DNA of 64,000 bases from Ascidiimonas aurantiaca (lineage in GTDB: Bacteria > Bacteroidota > Bacteroidia > Flavobacteriales > Flavobacteriaceae): positions 186,001 through 250,000 of the forward strand of contig NZ_JBBEWR010000002.1 in assembly GCF_037646345.1 (NCBI RefSeq). The letters run 5' to 3'. The position numbers and the translations under genes were made by a program. The notes below the pieces were generated by a model. That model saw only the letters and a list, made by a program, of their open reading frames with translations. It made no database searches and was not told where the DNA came from. Below, piece by piece: positions 7,839 to 14,868 of this stretch; position 1 is the first letter of the stretch, and each line of letters begins with the position of its first letter.

Positions 7839-8213
7839 ATGAAAATAGTAGATCGAATTAAGAAATTTATTGAGCATAAAGAGTTAAGTCTGCGGCGTTT
7901 TGATGAAAGTATAGGTATGAGTAAAGGGTATATGAGCCGTCAAATTAAAGCAAACGCCTCCATTGGAAGTGATGTTTTAGAGCGTATGCTGGATACCTAT
8001 CCTGAATTAAACCCTATATGGCTATTGAAAGGGGAGGGAGAGATGCTGCTCCCAAACGGGAGAAAGGTGTCTGAGCCTAGTGAGCGGTATTACACCTATG
8101 ATGACCTGGCTAGTTTTATAGTATCGTATCTGGATCACCCCATGGTAAGTGAAAGGCTCAGGTCTATTATTCAGGAAGAGACTATGAGTGACCATGATAA
8201 ACTGGCACGTTAA
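7839..8213 (+). CDS. CI-like helix-turn-helix regulator, copy 2
   Basis: This 124-residue paralogue of the gene at 7182 starts with the same MKIVDRIK and keeps SIGMSKGYMSRQIKANASIG and the NPIWLLKGEGEML segment. Start 7839 is chosen because the homology begins there, the promoter box is at 7811-7818 and the distance to the repeated upstream element is then the same as in copy 1. The C-terminal half diverges from copy 1 except for a motif with YLDHP..S..LR..I, present in both, so the dimer interface may be shared. Hetero-oligomers are conceivable. Target genes are unknown. Confidence 0.8.
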   Translation: MKIVDRIKKFIEHKELSLRRFDESIGMSKGYMSRQIKANASIGSDVLERMLDTYPELNPIWLLKGEGEMLLPNGRKVSEPSERYYTYDDLASFIVSYLDHPMVSERLRSIIQEETMSDHDKLAR

Positions 8214-8288
8214 CTTCTTTCCAATTCTTGTAAAAGGTACTTTTCATTCTGCTAATGAATAGTTAAATTTGTATAAAAAATATTTGTT

Positions 8289-8801
8289 ATGCAACTGGAC
8301 ACTTACATTAGAGAGATCAAAGACTTTCCTAAAAAAGGAGTGAATTTTAAAGATGTTACACCACTGCTCAACAACCCTTTGGCATTTAAGTTTGCTACCA
8401 TATCACTACTAAACCTAATTGGCAACCGAAAAGTAGATAAAATAGTAGGGATGGAGAGTAGGGGCTTTTTCTTTTCTACCCTTATGGCTCAGGAGCTCAA
8501 TGCAGGTTTTGTACCGGTTAGAAAGAGTAACAAACTGCCCGGAGAAACCATATCTGAAAGTTATACGTTGGAATATGGAAACAGTACTTTGGAAATGCAC
8601 AAAGATGCCATAAGCAAAGGAGAAAGAGTAGTGATACATGATGATGTACTGGCTACGGGAGGTACGGCAAAAGCCGTATGTAAATTAGTAGAGCGTCTGG
8701 GGGGTAAGATAATACAGTGTAACTTTCTAATGGAACTCACAGAGCTTAAAGGGAGAGAAGTACTGGAGGGGATAGAAGTAAAGTCATTGATCACATATTA
8801 A
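8289..8801 (+). CDS. apt: Adenine phosphoribosyltransferase
   Basis: Converts adenine and PRPP to AMP in purine salvage. The 170-residue length is standard. The PRPP-binding loop VVIHDDVLATGGTA is at about 114-127, preceded by the adenine-pocket segment FPKKGVNFKDVTPLL (13-27) and GMESRGFFF (54-62). Its last 4 bp overlap the stop of a convergent small gene. Cytoplasmic; no sign of an operon. Confidence 0.96.
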   Translation: MQLDTYIREIKDFPKKGVNFKDVTPLLNNPLAFKFATISLLNLIGNRKVDKIVGMESRGFFFSTLMAQELNAGFVPVRKSNKLPGETISESYTLEYGNSTLEMHKDAISKGERVVIHDDVLATGGTAKAVCKLVERLGGKIIQCNFLMELTELKGREVLEGIEVKSLITY

Positions 8802-8959
8802 TCCAATGTATTTCGCGTAACATACCATTTCCATGCAATCACCAACATCTGAAATTTGGTGGCCTGAGTAAGGTCTAGCCGTTTTTTGGAATAAGAGGGG
8901 AGTACCTGTTTGTTGATCCTGGCCAGAAACTTAAATACACGCTTTTTAATAGTACCCAT
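8798..8959 (-). CDS. Short conserved flavobacterial protein (53 aa)
   Basis: A 53-codon frame starts with ATG at 8959 and ends with TAA at 8798, overlapping the apt stop by 4 bp. The product begins MGTIKKRVFKFLARINK, continues with LPSYSKKRLDLTQATKFQ and ends AWKWYVTRNTLD. This pattern (basic start, PSYSKK, L.L..A.K.Q..I..W..YVT...LD) is a short protein I remember from many Flavobacteriaceae, sometimes labelled 'SsrA-binding protein' although it is too short to be SmpB. Its function is unknown. It lies just after the terminator of the SPFH gene. Confidence 0.65.
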   Translation of the reverse strand: MGTIKKRVFKFLARINKQVLPSYSKKRLDLTQATKFQMLVIAWKWYVTRNTLD

Positions 8960-8973
8960 GTTTGTAAAAATAC

Positions 8974-9004
8974 AAAAACTCCGGCAGCCCTGCCGGAGTT
9001 TTTT
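8974..9004. terminator. Bidirectional terminator
   Basis: AAAAACTCCGGCA/TGCCGGAGTTTTT stem of about 13 bp with a short loop, between the SPFH gene stop and the small gene start. A/T runs on both sides suit both strands. Confidence 0.75.
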
Positions 9005-9007
9005 AAG

Positions 9008-10339
9008 CTACTCCTGTTTTTGTATCATATTACGGGCGAGTTCGGCCCCTATAAGCGATTCCAGAAGCGTATTACCATTTTTTGAGCCTTCCTGACCGTT
9101 GATAAAGATCTCAGGTAATCTTAGCTCCTTGAGCTCGCGTGCTACATATACGGCAGTTTTGTACTCCCACTCAGCTCTTTCCTGTGGTGTAAGCCCTGCA
9201 TTTACCAGTTTAGCATTTTCATACGCCTGTGCATCGGCCAGTGTTTTCTTAGTCTTAGCCTTAAATTGTGCCACCTCATATTTTTTACGTTCTTCAATGA
9301 GGTTAAACTCAGCAACCTTGGCTTTGGTCTCTGCTTCAATGGTTTTCTGTATCTGCTCTTTTTCAAGGCGCGCACGCTCTGCTGCTTTTTCTGCTTCTCC
9401 TCGCGCTTTTTCTTTCTGGGCCCGGTAAAACTCACGTTCTGCCTGTTGTTTCTCCAGTTGCGTTTGCGCAACTTCTTCTTTTTGTAATTGCAGGCGGGTG
9501 TCAAAGGTAGGCTCCCAGTCTATTTCATTCACTACCGCCTGTATCACCGAGAGGCCGTAAGACCGTAACGAGTTTCCGTCAACACGTACAGGCTCTCCGT
9601 TTATATGTTTAATGCGGTACCGCTTTTGTTTAGATTCCTGCCCTGAGATCCTTCGAATGGTGGCACTGTCACCAATAATTTCAGGAGTTTCCTGAATGGT
9701 GTACTCTTCGAGTACATACATACCGTTTTCAAGCTGGTCTTGAAAGTATCGGTCAAAGTCAGCAGCCTGTCCCGAAATATAATCCTGGGCAGCCATAAGT
9801 TTACAAGTATTCTTAATGGCCTGATCAATATTGGGAATAATTCGGGAAAACACCAGATTGCGCTCTGTTTTATTACGGTCTGCTACCGAAAGGAACTGGT
9901 TTTGATCTGTTATATTAATCCCAATAACTACCGAAGTAGCGATCTTGCCTTTTACCGCATCGTTAAACTCCCACTCATTAGCAGCCTGGGCGTACGCATA
10001 CTTGCTTTGCTCTCCCAATTCTCCCTCTCCATTGGGGATTACATATTTTATAGGAAGCTCAAACTGGATAGGGATGAGCCTGCCCCACATTTTAGTGTTG
10101 ATTCCCTGCCGAAAAACAGCTTTTTGTCCTCCCCAGGGATATTGTACCGCATAAGCCGTCCCCGGCTCTGCGTAAAAGAACATTCCTGTTACTACGCTTA
10201 AAACAACACCCAGTCCTATCAGTTGCAGGCTTCTTTTGGGTGTAAACCAACGTAAGGCTTTTATGTCTTTGAACATAATGCCGGCAAGTAAAGTTGCGGC
10301 ACCGATAATGATAATACTAATTCCTAAAAATGTTAGCAT
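9008..10339 (-). CDS. SPFH/band-7 (prohibitin-like) membrane protein
   Basis: The 443-residue protein has two membrane segments near the N-terminus (about 2-22 and 38-57), an SPFH core (about 65-270, including VDGNSLRSYGLSVIQAVVNEI), and a long charged coiled coil (about 275-390, rich in Glu, Lys, Gln and Ala). This is the flotillin/prohibitin plan: ring-forming scaffolds in the inner membrane that organise proteins or proteases. No NfeD or FtsH partner is next to it. A possible small membrane ORF with a duplicated leader lies upstream (10361-10432). Confidence 0.85.
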   Translation of the reverse strand: MLTFLGISIIIIGAATLLAGIMFKDIKALRWFTPKRSLQLIGLGVVLSVVTGMFFYAEPGTAYAVQYPWGGQKAVFRQGINTKMWGRLIPIQFELPIKYVIPNGEGELGEQSKYAYAQAANEWEFNDAVKGKIATSVVIGINITDQNQFLSVADRNKTERNLVFSRIIPNIDQAIKNTCKLMAAQDYISGQAADFDRYFQDQLENGMYVLEEYTIQETPEIIGDSATIRRISGQESKQKRYRIKHINGEPVRVDGNSLRSYGLSVIQAVVNEIDWEPTFDTRLQLQKEEVAQTQLEKQQAEREFYRAQKEKARGEAEKAAERARLEKEQIQKTIEAETKAKVAEFNLIEERKKYEVAQFKAKTKKTLADAQAYENAKLVNAGLTPQERAEWEYKTAVYVARELKELRLPEIFINGQEGSKNGNTLLESLIGAELARNMIQKQE

Positions 10340-10342
10340 GGC

Positions 10343-10461
10343 TGTAAAGTTTTAAAAGGTTCATAAAGTAACAATCACATAAATGATGACTTGAACAATA
10401 AATTCAATAATGGTTTTTGCAATAGCGATCATTTCCAGTAAAAGTTTTTAAAGGTTCATAA
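10343..10461 (-). repeat. Duplicated leader: two copies of a 24-25 nt sequence
   Basis: Plus-strand 10343-10366 and 10437-10461 are nearly the same (core AAAGGTTCATAA preceded by TAAAA/GTTTT-rich sequence). On the minus strand each copy lies just before an ATG, of the SPFH gene (10339) and of a 23-codon ORF (10432), so the translation start region has been duplicated. Confidence 0.5.
10361..10432 (-). CDS. Possible 23-aa membrane peptide
   Basis: ATG at 10432 opens MIAIAKTIIEFIVQVIIYV, ending IVTL before TGA. The peptide is almost entirely hydrophobic and long enough to cross a membrane once. It sits directly upstream of the SPFH gene and shares its leader sequence, so it could be a small partner of the scaffold. 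Chance hydrophobic ORFs in AT-rich DNA are common, hence the low confidence. Confidence 0.3.
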   Translation of the reverse strand: MIAIAKTIIEFIVQVIIYVIVTL

Positions 10462-10769
10462 TTATAGTTTACCATACTTTGAAATGTGGAATGCTTTTAT
10501 CGGCCGAAAAAAACAAAACTCCATACTACTTTTTGAAGTATGTTTATTTAAGCTACAATTTTTATGGATTATTTCCAAAACCCCTTATTTTATATAGGGC
10601 GGGCGTTTTATTTTTACACCGGGATTGTTTTTGCCTCTTTTTTAGTGCAGTTGGCAAACCAGTATGTAAAGTAAAAAAGCCATAAAAAAAATGAAAGAAA
10701 ACACGTTGATAATAAAAAAGCAGCACCTAGCAGGTGCTGCTTTTCGCAAGTGGAAAAAGATAACTAACG
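10433..10769. other. Gene-free stretch upstream of the SPFH gene
   Basis: Apart from one copy of the leader repeat and the M56 gene terminator, no gene or strong motif is visible. A 68-codon plus-strand frame here has no family resemblance or start signal. Confidence 0.5.
10716..10744 (-). terminator. Terminator of the blaI-M56 operon
   Basis: AAAAGCAGCACCT/AGGTGCTGCTTTT, 13-bp stem with a 3-nt loop, 26 bp after the M56 stop codon. Confidence 0.8.
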
Positions 10770-12476
10770 TTAATTCTTGGTAGTTATTTCAATAACAGAC
10801 TGTTCGTTTTCCTTTTTGATGATTTTAACGCTTTTAATAGTATTGGGATCCAATTTTTCAAATGCTTTTCTGGCAGATGCCTTGCCATTGATAAAAAAAA
10901 TGGCATCATCAGCACCTTTTAATTCTAGTTTATGGTTCTCTTTATCAGTGTGGATCATAACCGCATTTTCATCTTGGTCTTTTTTGGTGTAAACTTTTAT
11001 TTTGTTTTCTCCTTTTGCGACCTCTATGTGTGAGATTTTATCTGTCTCCAAATTAATAAGTTCTTCTTCAGTAACAACATCACCATCTACAACAATTACA
11101 GCTTTCGAGTTAGCATTACCGCCAGAGGCAGTAGCGATACGTACCTTTTTTACTCTCTCATTCTCATCATTCACTACTTTCATCACATCTATTACCTCAA
11201 TTTCGCCGTCCGGGCCCATTATTTCAATAATTTCATCTTCCCCATCACTCGTAATAACCTTTACTTTTTTATAGTTTGAAGATTTTACCGTATTGCCTAT
11301 AGATATATTCCTGCTATTACCTTCATTGTCAAAATCTTGACGAATGGTAAAACGCTCAATAGGATCCGTCTGTTTTACATTATAACTGGCCGTTTGCCCT
11401 TTGTTATCATCCATTTGAACCTTAATACCGGTAATTTTACCATTAGAATTTCGTTTCACTTTTGAAAACTTAAGATCCACATTCTTCTCCGCAAATTTTT
11501 CGCGGTAGCTGTCGAGGTCTTTGTCTTTCGTGTGGTTGTCTATAATTACTTCCAGCTTTTCAGTTGCTTTCCCATTGATCTTTAATTTGGTTTCCTGAAC
11601 CTGGGCAATGGTTTTTACATTAAAAAAAGCAATAAACGCTATAAGCAGAGGAGCTATAAGACTGTATTTCCATGCTTTTCTTTTTTGAGATCTGTTTTTG
11701 TTGAGCATAACGATTCTTTTTTTTGTTAATGAATTGAAAAATGTATTCGAGAGGGCGAGTTGAAAATTCCCGGCAACATTTTTTATAAGGATATATTGAT
11801 AGGTTTTTTGTGATGAGTATTGTGAACATACCTTTTTATCGGCCATGTACTCCAGGTTTTTTACAATACTTTTGCGATAGCTCCATACAAAGGGGTTTAT
11901 CCATTGAAAAATCGCAAAAACATGGGCACACAGAATATCTGCCGAGTGTTTTTGTAACACGTGTTCTTTTTCATGTTCCAGAATTACAGGTAATTCTTTT
12001 TCGTTGTGCATTAGCGGATTAAACACTATAAATCTTAAAAACGAAAAGGGAGCAGTTTGGTCAGTAGTTTCTACAAACTTAAAACCTTCTTTTTCAAATA
12101 CATTACTGCGGCGTATTAACTTCCGGAAAGAGAGTATTTGAAGTACAAGACGTAACAGTAAAAACAGAACGCCCATACCGTATATAAAAAAAACTACTTC
12201 CCATAAAGTAAAGGCAGGAGAGTGGGCAAGTCCCGAGGTTTCCTGTAGGCCTGTAGTATTTTCAGAAAAGGTAGTGTTGGTGACATTGGGAACAGCAACA
12301 ATAACCGTGCGTGTAAACGTTACCAGCGGCAGTACTAATGCACAGGCCATACCCCCTAAGAGAAAAAAACGATTGGCCTTAAAAAAAGTTTCTTTTTGAA
12401 GCAGTAGTTCATACATTAAATAAAATAAAGTAAGTATGCCCGCCGATTTTAAGAAATAGGTAAAAAAAGTTTCCAT
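10770..12476 (-). CDS. BlaR1-like M56 family membrane metallopeptidase
   Basis: Membrane sensor-protease of the BlaR1/MecR1 kind, which cleaves the BlaI-type repressor on stimulation. The 568-residue protein has N-terminal membrane segments (about 5-24, 36-58, 92-116), a zinc motif HEKEH at 168-172 on the cytoplasmic side and a further membrane segment near 270-288. Instead of a penicillin-binding sensor domain it carries about 280 residues of small repeats rich in Lys, Asp and Val, ending with FFINGKASARKAFEKLDPN. The ligand is therefore probably not a beta-lactam. Its ATG directly follows the blaI stop with no gap. Confidence 0.85.
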   Translation of the reverse strand: METFFTYFLKSAGILTLFYLMYELLLQKETFFKANRFFLLGGMACALVLPLVTFTRTVIVAVPNVTNTTFSENTTGLQETSGLAHSPAFTLWEVVFFIYGMGVLFLLLRLVLQILSFRKLIRRSNVFEKEGFKFVETTDQTAPFSFLRFIVFNPLMHNEKELPVILEHEKEHVLQKHSADILCAHVFAIFQWINPFVWSYRKSIVKNLEYMADKKVCSQYSSQKTYQYILIKNVAGNFQLALSNTFFNSLTKKRIVMLNKNRSQKRKAWKYSLIAPLLIAFIAFFNVKTIAQVQETKLKINGKATEKLEVIIDNHTKDKDLDSYREKFAEKNVDLKFSKVKRNSNGKITGIKVQMDDNKGQTASYNVKQTDPIERFTIRQDFDNEGNSRNISIGNTVKSSNYKKVKVITSDGEDEIIEIMGPDGEIEVIDVMKVVNDENERVKKVRIATASGGNANSKAVIVVDGDVVTEEELINLETDKISHIEVAKGENKIKVYTKKDQDENAVMIHTDKENHKLELKGADDAIFFINGKASARKAFEKLDPNTIKSVKIIKKENEQSVIEITTKN

Positions 12477-12839
12477 TTAATCTTCCTTTTCAATATGTTT
12501 AATAATCTCTTTTAATTCTTCTACGCTAATTTTCTCTTCCTTTGCAAAAAAAGATACCAGGCTCTTATACGAGTTATTAAAATAATCTTCTATTGCCGAG
12601 TTGATAAACTTTTTACGATAGGCCTCTTTTGATATAACAGGATAGTAACGGTGTGTTTTGCCAAAAGCCTCATGAGCAACATATCCTTTTTCTTCCAGAT
12701 TTCGAATAATGGTAGATAGGGTATTGTAATGTGGTTTTTTTTCATCCTGAAAAGCAGCCATAACGTCTTTAACAAAAGCTTTTTCAAGCTGCCAGAGCAC
12801 TTTCATTACGGCTTCTTCTTTATTTGTGAGCTTCTGCAT
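12477..12839 (-). CDS. BlaI/MecI/CopY family transcriptional repressor
   Basis: The 120-residue protein has the family winged helix: LTNKEEAVMKVLWQLEKAFV, with recognition helix NTLSTIIRNLEEKGYV (about 39-54), and a C-terminal dimerisation region. Members bind dyad operators and are cut by the partner M56 protease encoded immediately downstream. Three operator-like dyads lie over and beyond its own promoter (12856-12918), so it is probably autoregulated. The antiporter gene in the opposite direction could also be affected, since it starts about 100 bp beyond the last dyad. Confidence 0.92.
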   Translation of the reverse strand: MQKLTNKEEAVMKVLWQLEKAFVKDVMAAFQDEKKPHYNTLSTIIRNLEEKGYVAHEAFGKTHRYYPVISKEAYRKKFINSAIEDYFNNSYKSLVSFFAKEEKISVEELKEIIKHIEKED

Positions 12840-12855
12840 GATTACAATGTTTATT

Positions 12856-12863
12856 CAAATGTA
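12856..12863 (-). promoter_or_regulatory. Probable blaI promoter -7 box
   Basis: TACATTTG on the minus strand, 16 nt before the blaI ATG. The first operator-like dyad starts at its upstream edge. Confidence 0.55.
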
Positions 12864-12918
12864 ACTAAAAAACTAGTTTTAAAACTATAAAAATAGTTAT
12901 TTAACGATTTTTTTAGTT
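12863..12918 (-). promoter_or_regulatory. Three phased BlaI-type operators
   Basis: Three 16-bp dyads with the form AACTA-N6-TAGTT: AACTAAAAAACTAGTT (12863-12878), AACTATAAAAATAGTT (12883-12898) and the weaker AACGATTTTTTTAGTT (12903-12918). Their centres are exactly 20 bp apart, about two helical turns, so bound dimers would lie on the same face. The first two cover the spacer and -33 region of the blaI promoter. Confidence 0.65.
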
Positions 12919-13016
12919 TTTTGAAGCTTTAAAAAATCAGAACACGAGTTCTTTTTACCTTTTGAAAATTGTATTTTAATTTAAAATCTTACTATATCTT
13001 CGCAAAAAAATTATCT

Positions 13017-13955
13017 ATGAATATTTTGTTGGTTATTGCCGGACTCGTTTTGTTAATACTGGGAGGTAACTGGCTCCTTAAGGCAGCCGTATCTTTATCG
13101 TTAAAGCTTGAGATACCTAAGATAATTATCGGGATGACCGTAGTTTCCTTTGCTACTTCTGCACCCGAGCTTATTGTAAGCGTACGCTCTGCTCTAAGCG
13201 GTTTTCCCGATCTTGCCCTTGGAAATGTAGTGGGATCTAATATAGCGAACCTAGGGCTCGTATTGGCCATAACTATTATTCTCTCTGCCATACATGTAGA
13301 ACGTAGTTTTTACACCACTAACTGGCCCGTCATGATGATTGCTTCCGGGCTATTTTATATGTTTATTGCGTATGATGCTGTGTTGGAACGTCATGAAGGA
13401 ACCATCCTTTTTGTGTTACTGCTTGTATTTTTAGTGTATTTACTGCGTTTTCAAAAACGGGCAGTTAGCGATGACTTTTCAGAAGATGATGTGCAGATGC
13501 CTTTATATAAAACAGTAGCTTTTCTTATATTGGGAGGAGGAGTGCTGTGGGGCGGATCTGAACTGCTCATCACAGGGGCTGTGGGTATGGCAGAATTATT
13601 TGGTGTTAGCGAACGAATTATTGGAGTTACTGTAGTTTCCGTAGGCACCAGCATACCTGAACTGGCAGCTTCGGTAATAGCTGTACTCAAAAAAGAGAAA
13701 GCCATTTCATTGGGAAATCTCATCGGTTCTAATGTTTTCAATATTCTGGCTGTTTTGGGAATTACTGCGATGATCACTCCCATAGAAGCCAGGGACCACG
13801 GACTTCTCAATAGTGATATTTACTGGATGTTATTATTCGCCTTTATCGTTTTGCCTTTGGTATTTCTGCCAAAAGGGTTACGTTTAGGTTGGCGTGACGG
13901 CATTGTTTTACTGGGCTTATATGTAGCATTTTTATATACTACCGTATTAAGTTAA
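13017..13955 (+). CDS. Calcium/sodium antiporter (YrbG/CaxA type)
   Basis: Inner-membrane cation exchanger of about 312 residues with two homologous halves, each with an alpha motif: FATSAPELIVS (about 42-52) and GTSIPELAASV (about 213-223), plus the paired GNVVGSN and GNLIGSN segments. About ten hydrophobic helices are visible. Start 13017 (MNILLVIAGL) is chosen because the upstream TTG would add a non-hydrophobic tail. The gene is divergent from blaI and followed by a strong terminator. Whether it is under BlaI control is inference only. Confidence 0.9.
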   Translation: MNILLVIAGLVLLILGGNWLLKAAVSLSLKLEIPKIIIGMTVVSFATSAPELIVSVRSALSGFPDLALGNVVGSNIANLGLVLAITIILSAIHVERSFYTTNWPVMMIASGLFYMFIAYDAVLERHEGTILFVLLLVFLVYLLRFQKRAVSDDFSEDDVQMPLYKTVAFLILGGGVLWGGSELLITGAVGMAELFGVSERIIGVTVVSVGTSIPELAASVIAVLKKEKAISLGNLIGSNVFNILAVLGITAMITPIEARDHGLLNSDIYWMLLFAFIVLPLVFLPKGLRLGWRDGIVLLGLYVAFLYTTVLS

Positions 13956-13958
13956 AAG

Positions 13959-13984
13959 ACGGTTCGGGTATCCGAACCGTTTCT
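13959..13984 (+). terminator. Terminator of the antiporter gene
   Basis: ACGGTTCGG/CCGAACCGT, 9-bp stem with loop GTAT, followed by TTTCTT. Confidence 0.75.
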
Positions 13985-13998
13985 TGCCTACAAAATCA

Positions 13999-14026
13999 GG
14001 AGATCTAAGCATATGCTTAGATCTCC
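13999..14026 (-). terminator. 28-bp perfect palindrome at the end of the GSII pseudogene
   Basis: Each half is GGAGATCTAAGCAT (or its complement), giving a perfect 14-bp inverted repeat. On the minus strand it is followed by TGATTTTGT. The pseudogene's stop TAA (14019-14017) lies inside it, so it is probably the old glnA terminator, still intact. Confidence 0.5.
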
Positions 14027-14669
14027 ACAGTTTTTACAGTCTTTATAATTCTGGCAGCAATTATATAGGTAACCGTTAGAAGCCGGCTTTCGATATTCCG
14101 GCCAGCCTTTCCAGGCTTTTTCTACAGTACCTAGGTGAATATGCATGGAACGTACCATGGTTAAAGACTCCATAAGTAAATTCTGCAATAGCTTTTGTTT
14201 CATAGTCGCACGTCAGGCATCCGGATGTTTTTCAACGAGCTCGCGCCCATAAGCATTGGGGGCTCCAACGGAACCATAATAAAGGGTCTGAGGTGCCGGA
14301 TATCCGTTTTCAGGAAATCTGGGGGATCGATTTCCGGATCGCATAAAAAATATTCCTGCTCAAAACCAAATCAGAAATCATTGTCATCATCAATCTGGGA
14401 TCTTCTGTTGGTAACATGTGGAGAGTCATCCATATCTAAAAACTTTACACATCACCAGATACCCGTTTTTACGCTGTGGGCCTTCACATATAAAAACAGG
14501 CTGTAACCACCGTTTTAAGAACCTCCCAGAACCTGTTGTGTAGAAGGACCGTCTTCACAATCTTCGATCTTTCTCGAAAAAATTGCTTATAATCTTCGTT
14601 TTACTTCTATAAACTCCGGGTGAGCATATAACCATTCAGCCAAATGTACGCTGGTTTTGCTTTTCTCAT
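14017..14669 (-). pseudogene. Decayed GSII-type glutamine synthetase (beta-grasp)
   Basis: Minus-strand fragments in shifting frames match eukaryote-type GSII in order: start MRKAKPAYIWLNGY; then EDGPSTQQVLGGS; DDDNDF(stop)FGFEQEYFLCDP, where Trp is replaced by TGA; after a frameshift GYPAPQTLYYGSVGAPNAYG and RELVEKHPDA; then, beyond a deletion, FTYGVFNHG; KAWKGWPEYRKPASNG; and the end AARIIKTVKTVEI. There are several stops and at least two or three frameshifts. About 650 bp remain of about 1,010, so roughly 360 bp of the catalytic centre are lost. Frames on either strand in this region, including a 103-codon plus-strand one, are shadows. The intact gene was divergent from the GSIII gene. Confidence 0.85.
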
Positions 14670-14734
14670 GATAAAAGGGTTTATGTGCCATATATAACCA
14701 TAACTAAAAAGTATATTTTTTAAGTTAAGTTTAA

Positions 14735-14800
14735 AAAAATAGGGGGTAATATGGTTTAAAATAATTAATTTTTTTCTCATACCCCTATTTTTAAAAGGGT
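14735..14800 (+). promoter_or_regulatory. Dyads upstream of the GSIII gene
   Basis: AAAAATAGGGG (14735-14745) is the complement of CCCCTATTTTT (14782-14792). The second arm also starts an imperfect dyad ending AAAAGGGT at 14800. These lie 40-100 nt upstream of the GSIII -7 box and are candidate binding sites for a nitrogen-responsive regulator; the regulator is unknown. Confidence 0.4.
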
Positions 14801-14837
14801 AAAATATAAAAAATATGGATTGAGGAGTATAAATTTA

Positions 14838-14845
14838 TATATTTG
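14838..14845 (+). promoter_or_regulatory. Promoter -7 box of the GSIII gene
   Basis: TATATTTG, 23 nt before the ATG at 14869. Confidence 0.6.
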
Positions 14846-14868
14846 TAAAAACAAAAAATAAAAGTTTT

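Noticed and set aside
6790..8213. Prophage remnant
   Set aside because: The CI-like and small DNA-binding genes are phage-like, but no integrase, structural or lysis gene lies between the tRNA and apt.
9740..10201. 153-codon plus-strand frame opposite the SPFH gene
   Set aside because: It is a shadow of a well-supported gene; the product has no domain or start signal.
13988..14203. 71-codon minus-strand frame
   Set aside because: It is a frame-shifted reading of the decayed GSII tail; the conserved GSII pieces lie in other frames.
14195..14506. 103-codon plus-strand frame
   Set aside because: It is antisense to the GSII pseudogene and has no family resemblance.
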